Source: Neolentinus lepideus HHB14362 ss-1 (Eukaryota > Basidiomycota > Agaricomycetes > Gloeophyllales > Gloeophyllaceae). Taken from it: DNA of 64,000 bases. Positions 45,709 through 57,800 of this stretch are shown in pieces. A program made the translations under genes and the position numbers. Numbering within the stretch: position 1 is the stretch's first letter; each line of letters opens with the position of its first letter. The stretch is taken from assembly GCA_001632425.1 (NCBI GenBank), contig KV425589.1:198543-262542 (forward strand). Reading direction: 5' to 3'. Below the pieces are notes generated by a model. The model was not told the DNA's origin and did not search any database. It saw only the letters and a list, made by a program, of their open reading frames with translations.

Positions 45709-46807
45709 CTTTAACGGGCCAGCCGTACAAAAACAAATCTTCCTCGCAGAGGATAATTGAGCGAGTGCTAGCGCTGCTGAAGAGTGGAAATGAAAGTAAG
45801 ACTAGTTTGGCTAACGCAGACTTTTGAGAGAGGGGTTGGATGGAAGGGCCCGCAGCCTGTGAAATACACATAATAGTCAGGGCGTACGCAGCACTGGGAG
45901 GAAGCTTCACAGAATGATCAAGAGATTAACTCACCTGTGCCAGACCATGGGATGGTGACAGCACAGTCGGGATGGACCTATAATGGGACACGCGGGTGCA
46001 GCTAATCATCAATCCAGCAGTATCAGATATCAATCTTGTCTTGATGCAAAGATACGAAGGATATATATTGTATTGATTGGTGGAAGAGTTCTTGCTGCGC
46101 CACATTTATAGAAAACTCTTGGTTAGAAGGCCTGGAATGCGTCGGGGCCTTATTTGGTTCTTAAGATTATTTGAACCTTGGTGGTTTGAGAAAGAGTGAT
46201 AATCGGCATCAGCAAGAGACGTTGCAACGGATATAGATGTCTCGGAATGCTATTACGAGTCCTGGGCTTACGATAGAGGAGTCCTTATCCTGAGAAATCC
46301 GCCTTTCTTGATCTGCCAAGTCATACAATGATGCTAGACAAGCCGCACGTAGCAAACACTGATTCGTAAGGCAATCATCCCATGCCCGCGCCCGTTGTAG
46401 TTGTTCGAAAACCTGGTCATCAGAGTGTTAGGTCTTCTCATTTACTAGAGACGTATTGATCGAAGAGAACAGACGAGCACCGGCGATCTCAGAACGACTT
46501 CTCTACTGCACCATAGTCCGTTATCAAAAAGCAGTGTCACCAAAAGACAAACAGCTTGCGGTGACCGTCTCCAAACATCTCCTTCCATTCCAGCAGAACA
46601 CAACTGCAATACCGCATGCTCCATTGATAATTCTCATGAAGACCAACGGTATGGAGTATGGAGTTTCTGGAAGTGATTACCGGAACATAAGCACGCCGAC
46701 GGATCCATCCCTACGCACCTGTACCTACAGGCTATCACCGACATCGAAGTCACTCCGAAAACACCATCATCGTCAAAGTCACGAGGACAACACCATCGGT
46801 GCCGAAG
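45709..46807. other. Intergenic region
   Basis: Contains probable 5' sequence of the preceding membrane-protein gene (to about 46000) and the 3' flank of PIH1. The plus-strand frame from 46456 runs antisense into the last PIH1 exon and has atypical composition, so it is not called. Confidence 0.4.
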
Positions 46808-49800
46808 TCACGCATAAAGAACCAAGGTGCCTTCCGCAACGTGCCACTCCGCCTGCGCACCATCGACGTCCAGCTCTCTCTTCAGCTTTATTAAATCGGA
46901 GGAGATGTCGAGGGCGTACAGCCCTGGAACGAGTAGCTCTATGCGGTGCGGCTCAACGTCGAGTGTCGTGCTTGAGATGTGAGCGTGCGTCTGTGAATCA
47001 GATGAGTTATAATCAATCGAAGAGGATAAAATGGGTAAGTCGGAAATGAATTAGAAGAATCCGGTTCGGCAAGACGTCAAGCCAGGTGCTATTAACAGAC
47101 GTGTCGATGAATGCCTTGGCAAGAGAGAAGATAGAGAGAAGCATGAGAAGAGGCCGAGCCACAGAAGGCAAGATAGAGCAATAGGCTGCGAGGCGAGGTA
47201 ATCATGAAGAACCAGAAGCATTGTGCGTAATTCCCGGGAATGTGTGACGATATCGCCGAAGCGGGTAAAGCGCCCTTCGTACTGTCCAAGACATGCGAAG
47301 AATTTGCAGCGAAAGGTAATATAGCCATGCAGGAGCTCGGTTGCAGAAGGAGCACTCACCATACGTGGCACCATCACAATAACTCTTACCCTTCCCTCCT
47401 TCTCCTCCCAGCTCCACTGGGGCGTATCCTCTCCCCGCTCGCTCTCCTTCCCACCAACACTCACCTCCTCGACCAGTATCTTTCCTCTTATTTGTTCGCC
47501 CTCCTTACCTTTCCCACTGACATCCAACTCGTCCACGAGTTTCTTCCCACTGACGTCCTCGATCACTCTCTTTTGTCCATCCGTGAAGAGTTCTTCGGGA
47601 ATGAGGACTGTCCTCGGCTTGAGCTCACCCTTTGCCTTGATATTCGGCGTACCAAACTGTCTTGAGAGTAGCAGCGCAGGTTGACTAGTAGAGGAGAGGG
47701 TGGATGGGGATGACTGGGCTTCGATGCGTTGCAGTGCGAGTTCTATTTATGGTGGTAAAGAGGGAGAGGTTAGTGCGAGTTAAGACATAACATAAACCAC
47801 GGAAAAAAGAAAAGAAGATATCGGATGGATTTGCGAAGAACAATAACTTGGATAAATAGAAACACGAGAGTGAGAATGCGGTAACACCGAGTCAGAGTCC
47901 CTGTTCAAGAGGTTTGAGATCTGCGCTGCATGATTGGCTCCCAGCACGCGAGGCGTTCAGTAGTGCCAGTGGCGTGGGTGGCTGTGAGAGATAAAAATCG
48001 GGAAGGTGGGTGTAGGTTAGGGTGAAGAGAAATGAGCCTAGAGAACACGGCTCAGCTTGCAGAGACGGTTTGGTACCACCGAGTACCAGAAGAAAGAGGA
48101 AATGGGACGAAATAATCAAAAGTCCAAGGTTTACATGAAGGAGCTGGACAGAGTCGCCCACGTTCGTTAGAATATGCACGGTCTGCAAACATATGCACGG
48201 CCTACAAACAAATGCGCGCCTACCAGATGGAAAGCTTCGTAGGGCTGCGGAGAAGCCAGTTGCCAACGAAGACAACGAAAAACCCAAGGGAGTAGCCGTG
48301 AGCATTCATGAGCGCCAAGAACTCCGATGATGTGAGTGCCCTAGAGGCAGCGCTTGCCCGGCGGTGCGGTATCCCATATTTCACAACGTCTGTTCTTAAA
48401 TTGGACCGTGACGTGAGAGGTAACTCCAAGTTTAATGGACACGGACTTGACGGTGGATAGGTTTCCCCGGGCAGTTTGAGGGTGGGAGAGTGACAAGGAG
48501 GACAAGAAGAGGTAGCCGTAAGACTAACACTATCGGAGGTGTATCAAGGTAGAGAAGTCGTACACGCAAGGGTGGGATATTGGGGTATTACTCTGGAAAA
48601 CAGTGGATTGCGCAAACGCCGAGCAAACGGAGAAGGCTAAGGTGAATTCAGGACCCATAGAAGCGAGGGATGGGTTCGAGAGCGAAGCTCTGGCTAGCGA
48701 CCAGCGAAGACCGTGCGTTCCTGTCCAGAACCATGACATCGGAGCGATGCCTACGCCGTTCCCAGACTCGGTGCGATCGCTCTCGCTCTGGGCAATAGGA
48801 GCTCTCGAACTCGACAAAGTGGAGCTGGACAGCGTGGAAGGAAAATTTGATTGTACGACCCGGGCGACGAGTACGACAGGCCGACCAAAAGGGACAGAGG
48901 AAGGACGACCGATTGTATAGCAGCCCACGGATGCGGTATTCATCTATCAAGACGAAGCACAAGAACGCAAGAACGCAGCGAGAGGGGGCAGGATCCACTC
49001 ATGACAATGACAGTGTGGGCAAGATATAAAGTGTCACGGAGATGGATACAAATAGCGACTCAGGGACAGGGCGTCTAAGGGTATACGGAAGAAGGGCGGG
49101 AGTGGGCGACGGCTTCTCGAGTGTATGTTTTGGGAGGAAGGGATAACGTGATGTTGACTCGGCGCCAGATAAGGTGGTGTTGGCTCGGTGTTTAGAGTAA
49201 CGTAGGCTCGGTTGCAGATGTTACCTCCGACATCGGGCTAAGCCGACGTCGACTCGGTAGTAGATAAGTTGCTATTAACTTGATATTAAAAGATGAATTA
49301 AACCGACGTTGGATAGCTGCCAGATAACACAATATTGGCTCGGTAGCAGATAAGTCGCCGTTAACTTGATATCAGATGGTAAATTAAGCCGGCCTTGAAT
49401 AGGTGCCAGACCGAGGTCGGCTCAATGCCAACACTAGACCACGGCGAGACTAAGCCAGTATGGGCTCGACTCCAAAGCCGACGCTTGCTGAATTCCAGAT
49501 AGCATAAGCTAACATTGGCCCCGGGCCAGATTGGTCCAACGCCGGATAAGACGACGTTACCTCGACGCCAGTATGAAACCGGCGCTTTCAGGTGGCAGAG
49601 AACACAGGATAACGGAGAAAAACAGGATGCCAGACAGAACAGGATACCAGAGAAGAGAAGAGAGGATACCCGACAAGACAAGATAACAGACAAAACAGGA
49701 TACCAGAGAAGAGAGGATACCAGATAAAACAGCGTTTCTCCATCGATGCCAGATATTATAAGACACTGTTCGCTGGCTCACTCAGGACAACCAGCCGATT

Positions 49801-52514
49801 TCGAAGACACTGGGTAGATTAGGTATATCCAATTATCGCAATCGTAGTTATATTTGCGTGTCAGGGTTGGGTGTTTGAATGGCTGGCAGATATTACGAAC
49901 CAGTGTCAACTAGATATTCCAGACCGGATATCAGACAGATAAGTACCACAACCCGGACGCCAGATTAAGCTCAAGTCGACGGTCGCCAGTGTAATGCAAG
50001 ACTCCGCCGCATAGTACCAAGTATACCAGTCCGACGTCCGCCTGGCCCCTCGACCTTTCCGAGACACCGGGGAGTACGAGAGCGTCGTCGGTGGATGGTT
50101 TGGACAGCTAGTTACGTAGCCGCGAATTTGGATGACCGGGCAGTTGGGTATCCGGATAACCAGGCAGTTATGCAGACAAACATCTAGCTAGCTGCGTCGG
50201 ACAATCACTGGTATATCACGAACTAACTGGCTCGGTCCAGATTACGGAGGCATGGTTTGGGTTCGGATTTTGCGGGGCTTCGGGGCATGGAAGGAGAAGC
50301 CAAATAGGAGTTAAAATACCGTTGTTTGATGCCAGATATTGCAAGACGATGCCACGAGCGAGACTTTGCCCAATCGCCCTTCTAAGCGCCAGGTAGTATA
50401 ATCCCAGTCCCAAATAAACCACCTTCGACTTCGACGCCGAGTGTAGATTAGGCGCACAACGAACCACCGTACTCGAACTTTCCAAGACACCGGGGTTGTC
50501 GCTGGATACCTGGGTATTTGGGCAGTTACGCGAATTTGGTAAATCGGGCAGTTAGGCAGTCGGATAGTCGGGCAGATAGGCATTCGGATAATTGGGTGGT
50601 TGGGTAGTCGGATAATCGGGCAATTAGGTATTCGGATAATCGGGCAATTAGGTATTCGAATGATCGGGTGGTTGGGTATTCGGATAATCAGGCAGATAGG
50701 TATGCGAATAATCTGGAAATTAGGTAGTAGTCGGATATTTAGCTGTATCGGATAACCGTGCTGGCATATCACAACGCTAACCCGGTCCCAGGTATCGGTT
50801 CGACGAGAAAACGCCGGTGCGGTGAATTGTCGTGTTTGTATTTGGTTGGGTTCACATTCGGGGTATGGGAGCGAGGAGTTCGGGGTATGGAAGCGGGGAG
50901 TTCGGGGTATGGAAGCAAGGAGGTTTGGATTATGGAAGCAAGGAGGTATGGATTATGGAAGCAACGAGAAACGGGAAGGGAGAGAAAAGTCGGCGCTGAT
51001 AGTAGATAGAAGATAGGAGTTGAATGCCGCCAGATGTTGGTAGACGCCCTTGTCCGATGCCACGACGCCCTTATTTGATGCCAGACATTTCAAGACACCC
51101 AGCTTGTCCGATGCCACGAGATGGAGGACGTTCTTGTTCGACGTCAGATATTCCAAGACGCCAGTCGCTCTATGCCAGGACCAGTAGTGTCGGCTCTATC
51201 CCAATTTCCAGAATAAACCGCCGCCATTCGACCCGTCGCCCCAGCGTTGGATGCGAGATTAGATAGCAGATAGTGCCGTAAGCCGAGGTTGGTTGACTGG
51301 GTTCGGGAAGATGCACGTTTGGGAAGATGGACGGGTGACGGGTGACATGGGTTCGGAAAGATACAAGGTTGACATTGACGTGGGTTCGGGAGGATACAAG
51401 GTTGACATTGACGTGGGTTCGGAAAGATACAAGGTTGACGGTTGACGTGGGTGCAGATTGCGTTGTATTTATATTTGGGTTGCGTTCGGATTTTGAGAGA
51501 CACCGGGGTGGTCGGGGGAAGCAGAGACGAGCGAGGAGAGCGAAACGAGGAGGTGCAGAAGAGAAAAAAATAGATCCAAAAAGAGGAAAAAGAGATCCAG
51601 GAAAAGAGAAACACCACTCACCAATCAAGAACGCTTTGAACTCGAGCGACTTTGCCGACTTGGGCTTCAGGGCGGCGTTGAACACGGCGTCGAAGACGAC
51701 CGAGGGCTTGCCGGCTGCGCGGGTGGGTCAGTGTTTGTGGGTTTAGAGGAGAGGAGAGGAAGGACTGGATAGTACAACTCTATAGAATGCGGAATGTCCT
51801 GCGATTAGCGCAGAGTGATGGGTAGACGTATTGTATCCCTTGCGCCACAGATGAATTGGATGGGTGGGTGATGCAGCGCCTGTGTCAAGACACGGTAATG
51901 GGTGACATCAAAGTACTAGATAACGGACGATGGTAAAGTACGATAGCGGGCAATGCCAAAGCGCCATGGTAGGACCGAGGTCCACACTATGACGCGTTGA
52001 CATTGACACAAACCGTCTGGGTGGCGGGATATGTCATGCCTGACCGCGTTTATCACCAGCGGAAGGCACGCCCGAGCAAGACGAAGCGTATCACCACTCA
52101 GCGCAGTGGACAGATTGCGTGCGCGGCGGCGCCAATCACTGTCCTGTACATATGGGGAGGGGCAAGCATCGAGGATTCGAGTTCAACCCGGGGAATAGTC
52201 GGATGCGGGCACCCACCTTTGTCGAGGACCTCTCTGGGGTCGGAGACGACGACGGGGACAAAGTAGTCGTCGGGGCTGTTGTCTGCGGGGCTGGCGAGGG
52301 CGGCGATGGCGCGCTCGATGGCGACATCCGTGCCGGGCGGGGGTGCGGGTACGTGTTGGTCAAAGGCGATGTTGACAAAGACCTTGCGTGCTTTGGGGAT
52401 GGGAAGGGCGGGGGAGTGAGTGTGGTGGCGGAGGGGATAGTCTGCGTGGGTGAGGGCGAGTGATTTGATGCAGAAGCCGGGGACTGGGGAGAGGCTGATT
52501 GGGATGTGTGGCAT
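46808..52514 (-). CDS. pih1: PIH1-domain protein (Pih1/Nop17, R2TP subunit) with giant introns
   Basis: Four minus-strand exons (52217-52514, 51622-51714, 47360-47742, 46808-46990) sum to 957 nt, giving 318 residues. The PIH1 N-domain is unmistakable: VPGFCIKSLALTHADYP, KARKVFVNIAFDQHVPAPPP, DYFVPVVVSDPREVLDKAGK, SVVFDAVFNAALKPKSAKSL, then across the giant intron EFKAFLI|ELALQRIEAQ and LLLSRQFGTPNIKAKGELKP. The C-terminal CS-like domain reads THAHISSTTLDVEPHRIELL to HVAEGTLVLYA. Pih1 links Hsp90 via Tah1 to Rvb1/Rvb2 in R2TP and helps assemble box C/D snoRNPs and PIKK kinases. All junctions keep phase with canonical GT-AG sites. Introns measure 502, 3879 and 369 bp against 45-80 bp for most others here. 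Divergent from DAHP synthase. Confidence 0.9.
49255..49424. repeat. 86-bp tandem duplication, diverged
   Basis: Two copies with 86-bp spacing (starting 49255 and 49341), each opening cggtag(t/c)agataagt, followed by gtTAACTTGATAT-type text and then gccagat and ggct. They differ at many positions. Confidence 0.6.
49601..49733. repeat. Purine-rich degenerate repeats
   Basis: Recurrent units containing caggataccagagaagag (49640s and 49690s) separated by gacaagacaagataacagac-like text. Irregular spacing. Confidence 0.5.
50533..50724. repeat. 24-bp minisatellite, eight units
   Basis: Eight consecutive 24-bp units (50533, 50557, 50581, 50605, 50629, 50653, 50677, 50701). The core is TATTCGGATAATCGGGCAAT followed by TAGG. 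Unit length is strictly conserved while bases drift. Since 24 is a multiple of three, a minus-strand frame reads through as an octapeptide repeat of the IIRIPNCP type. Diverged copies occur near 50125-50170. Confidence 0.85.
50855..50962. repeat. 22-23-bp minisatellite, about five units
   Basis: Units of the form AGTTCGGGGTATGGAAGC changing progressively to GGTATGGATTATGGAAGC, with 22 or 23 bp period. Adjacent units are most alike, as expected for slippage or unequal exchange. Confidence 0.75.
51349..51448. repeat. 33-bp minisatellite, three units
   Basis: Units start at 51349, 51382 and 51415: GGGTTCGGAAAGATACAAGG followed by TTGACATTGACGT, with the third one base longer. Fragments of the unit (gggttcgggaagatg) occur just upstream at 51299-51335. 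Confidence 0.85.
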
Positions 52515-52798
52515 TGTGAGAGTGACTGGACCCGGATGTGGGAGTCCGTTAATGAGACGCGACCGCAGCCGAGTTCTTTCGATTATTAACGGTAACATTA
52601 AATAACATAAGGTCCTAAATTAATGCGGATTTAGATCGGACGATCAGGCCACGTGACGTCGATCAACAGATTTTGAAGTCGACTCACATAACATCACATA
52701 AACGAATATCATCACCAAAACGTTCATAACACGCCTCTGCTATATAACACCTTCCTCTGTCCCGCCAAAACGGTTCAACACCTCCCCTCACCCCCGCC
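52515..52798. promoter_or_regulatory. 284-bp bidirectional promoter (PIH1 / DAHP synthase)
   Basis: Divergent start codons at 52514 (minus) and 52799 (plus). It contains CACGTGACGTCG at 52650-52661, an E-box overlapping a near-CRE half. I did not find a TGACTCA-type Gcn4/CpcA site. Confidence 0.55.
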
Positions 52799-54211
<1,413 letters not shown>

Positions 54212-54882
54212 TCCCTTTGCCCGCACGTTATAGATGACGGACCCTACCTCCCTGCCTCTCCTGCATCAACTTCTGGCGCCGCGTGTGTTTTCATCAACCT
54301 CTGGCGCGTGTGTTTTTAGCCCCCTCCCACAAACTGTATTTTAGACGTGTCGGCCTGGTTTGTTTATGTATATAGAATGTACGCATGTGTACGCTCCTTT
54401 GTTGCAATGACCCGTACGTGAGGTGTCTTGGTTTTGACTCCCCGGGCGGGACCACGATGTTATCACTTCTCCGCGGGCGAGAATACACTCACACTTGAGA
54501 CGTCTGCCGCTCCATTTCTCCTCAGCAATGCAAGTACCGAGCTGGAATGCCAGCCGCTCCATCTCCACTAGGCGGCGAGCCTTAACCCTAGGAACATTTG
54601 ACTAACGCTGCACAGTATGAATCGTGATTGGTCACCGGTGAGTGATAGTATTCTGAGCCGCGCGGAAATAATATTCCGAGCAAATGCGGACCAGATTATC
54701 AGAGAGTAGAACATGGATACTATTAAAATCTAGCGCTACAACAACGGAGAGAAATATCTCAAGCACGCGTATTTACAAACAGCAGCTGCGTAGCTCCTCC
54801 GCGGCGCTCCCATCACCGTCCATCACTGCCGTGCTGGAAACTGGGACGCGGCACTCTCGCACGACACAAGCCGCCGCCTCAC
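54212..54882. other. Convergent 3' intergenic region
   Basis: 671 bp between the DAHP synthase and APC1 stops. Short plus- and minus-strand frames show no conserved features. No gene supported. Confidence 0.45.
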
Positions 54883-57800
54883 TCACCCCTCCCGCCAACA
54901 CGCAACCACCTCATCCAGACTCCTCACCGCCCACGCCGTCCCATACGAATGCGCCATCTGGCTCCCGCTCGCAAGCAGCACCTCCTTGATCCCCCGGTCC
55001 AGCCGCCCCACATCCCCCGTCCCCTCCGGCTCCGCCAGCCCAATGCACGCGTCGTGCGCCCGCCGCGCGCACCCCCGCAGCAGCGCGAGCACCGTCGACA
55101 CGGGCACGCTGTTCCGCAGGAGGTACCACGCGAGGTGCGCCCGCTGCGCGGCGGTCAGCGCCGGCCACACGTCCTCGCCCCGCGCGTAGCGCGCGAGCAC
55201 CCGGAGGAACGCGGGGTCGTTGCGCACGCCCTCGAGGCGCGTGTCGAGCACGTAGAGCGCGCCCGCCGTCGTGTTCTCGCGCAGGAGCGGCGGGCGCGCG
55301 TTGTTCTCGCTCCGCCCGCTGAACCGCCGGTCGAAGACCTTGTTGTAAAAGTGGGCGAGGAACGTGAGGTCCTGCAGCCACAGGCTAAAGTAGGAGTGGG
55401 TGGGTGGCATCGTGCGGTAGTGGTACAGCGTGACGTGCGACTGCAGCGTCCGCGGCTTGTCCTGGAGGATCGCGTCGAGTAGGACGGCGTGGCAGTACCG
55501 GAAGAAGAGGCGCTCTGCGTCGGTCTCGCCCTCGTCACGGCAAAAGTGGTCAGCAAAGGCTTGGAAGAATACGTTGTTGGAGTAGGAGGTGATGAATTGG
55601 CTGAGGTCGCTCGCCGGGTGAAGTTGCAGGTCTGTGAGTTTGGGAAAGTCGAGCGTCGCAGCGTCTCCTGTTGCCGCGCCAGACCGCACAAAGAGGCTCC
55701 GGCTACCTTTCGGGTCCTCCGTGTAATCGAGGAACGCCGTGCGTCTCTTAACATACAACGTCTGATTGCGGATCAATGACTCGCGGTACTGATCTCCTTG
55801 AGGAGGGGTGAGATCCATGTGCAGCGGCCAGTAACGGGGCGTGTCGACCCGTACAGACATGAGCTTATCCAAGTCTGGGATCAGCGTCGGCGAGATCATC
55901 GAGGCAACAGCAATGACTCCTTGTGTGTCGTCCGGTTCCTTCACTTTGATCTTCAGAGGGAGGTAAACAACTTCGCGCGTGTCCACGTCGCGGGTTATCA
56001 GGCAGCGAGGCTCTGCAGCCAACACCCACATATGCCGCAGCGCCTGCAGGTAACATTTGTTGTCTGGAGGCAGGGGCGGATATCGCGGGTAAAAGGCCAT
56101 GACCATAGCTGCGATAGCAGAGTCCGACGTCCCGAGAGTGTATCGCCCTCCGCCCAGGAAGAGGAGGCCTAATGCTTGGTGAGCGGAGGTGTGCTGACCA
56201 TAACGCATGGGAGCGTGTGTGTACGCCCACATGTACCGTAAGCGACGCATGCAATTAATCTCGCCAGTCCCGGCCATGATCATCCCCAAGGACACGGAGA
56301 TTAGGTTGAGACCATCGCGGACCGCAGACCTCTTGATTCTGTAGTCGTATGCGGTTGCTAATAAGACATAAATTGTCAGGAGTAAGAAACAGTCACAACG
56401 GGAATCCGCTCACAGTTTGCGTATGCCAAACGGGTAAATATATCATAATAGGTGACAACAAATGAATATGCTTGTTCGCGGGCAGTGCCAGCGTACTTCA
56501 ACCCGACAGCGAAGCAGCAGCCTGCCAGTATATTGTAGTATGCCAGCTCGATAGAGTCATCCACCGGTTTGCCTGCGTACTTGTCATGGATTCCCTTTTG
56601 CACAACCTTTGGAATTTGTGTCAGCAGCCACTCCTGACTGGGTTGGACTGAATTCCACATGATCAGGCACCTTGCAATGGTCCTAATCATCAAGAAACTC
56701 GGCTGAACATGTTTAAGAGCCAACACAGTGTCCGGAATCGATACAATGTCTGCGACTTCTTTACGCCCCGTTTTGAGGTACATTAATCCTAGAGCAATGG
56801 TGGCCGCTGCTGAGGTCTGATTGAGATCCAATGGATGAGTAGAATCGTCGGCCGTCTCGCGAGGATCGCCGTGCACATATTTCTGTAAAGTATTCATGTA
56901 AGTGATGTCCGCAGCATTAGTTGATCCTCTGCCCAGCATAATTGTACCAAAGGCAAGACCACAGGTCAGTACGAAGGCCTCACGAAAATCTGCGGTCAGG
57001 TTTGCTGAGCCTTTCTCTTTCGTGCCGATCAACCTCAGACAGATATCAGCCATATGCCTGTCAGAGGAGCCCATGTACAGCAATCCTAGACCTGCCACTC
57101 CAGCAGCCTGGATGGGGACGCTAACACTGCTGGTTGAAAGGCCAGGTACCATCTGAAGAGCCGGAACGTGCAAGGTAAGAAGTCTCATCACTTGACCATT
57201 TTGAGTGCCTACTAGTGAAGCGCACAGGCCAAGGAGAAGGCCGATGGAAGTCGCGTCGTGTTTCGGAGTGAGATACCTGTATAGGTCCCAGGTCAGAACA
57301 TGCGTGAGATGACCGTTCAGACCCAGGCCAAGAAGAAAGCCGCCGTGCTGATAAGTCGATTCCTTTGGTTTGTTGAAGGTAATCCAGGCACCATCGATAG
57401 AAGTGGAGAGAGGGGAAATACGCAGGGCGGCAGCTACACCATTGTGGAACTCAGCCCAGGCCATCCAGTCCAAAGGGATCCTGCCCTGGTCTGGGTAGAT
57501 CATGATATTGTGCGGCATCTGACGAATAGAATACTCAATCTTGGGTATGATATGGTGTGCTTGCGTGGTACAGCCATACGTAAACATCGCGCGTCCGTAA
57601 GGCAACGCCTGGGTCTTTTCTGCGAGACGAACCACAAAAACTTGCTGCTCTTTGGCGACATCGTGCTCACTGCTAGGTTTCTCAGTCATCATGAAGGATG
57701 TTAGATCAGAGAGTCTCACCTCATCTCTACCCGTTCAGGGAATTTCAGAACCGGGACATGAGAAGAAGAAAGCATGTGGCTAGCTTCATACAGCCTTCTA

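Larger units (their letters stand above)
47743..51621 (-). other. 3879-bp intron of PIH1, filled with minisatellites
   Basis: Donor (attg|gtgagtgg, minus) at 51621 and acceptor (aaatag|aactcg) at 47743 join phase-1 exons within one conserved motif. The interior has no recognisable reverse transcriptase, transposase, terminal repeats or conserved gene. From about 49100 to 51500 it is dominated by tandem and dispersed degenerate repeats, listed separately. The part from 47800 to 49000 shows no clear repeats to the eye and only shadow-like frames. Confidence 0.8.

Noticed and set aside
46456..47049. 197-codon plus-strand frame
   Set aside because: Its second half is antisense to the last PIH1 exon, the composition is atypical, and it has no family features.
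47240..47665. 141-codon plus-strand frame
   Set aside because: Antisense to the fourth-domain PIH1 exon 47360-47742, which is in phase with conserved sequence.
48530..48943. Minus-strand frame inside the giant intron, possible nested gene
   Set aside because: Composition is not protein-like, no domain is visible, and an opposite-strand frame of equal length overlaps it.
50311..50772. 153-codon minus-strand frame with octapeptide repeats (IIRIPNCP type)
   Set aside because: It is the translation of the 24-bp minisatellite inside the PIH1 intron. It has no splice or start context and is not protein-like outside the repeat.
54949..55482. 177-codon plus-strand frame, Arg/Pro-rich, opposite APC1
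   Set aside because: GC-rich antisense shadow of a conserved APC1 exon.
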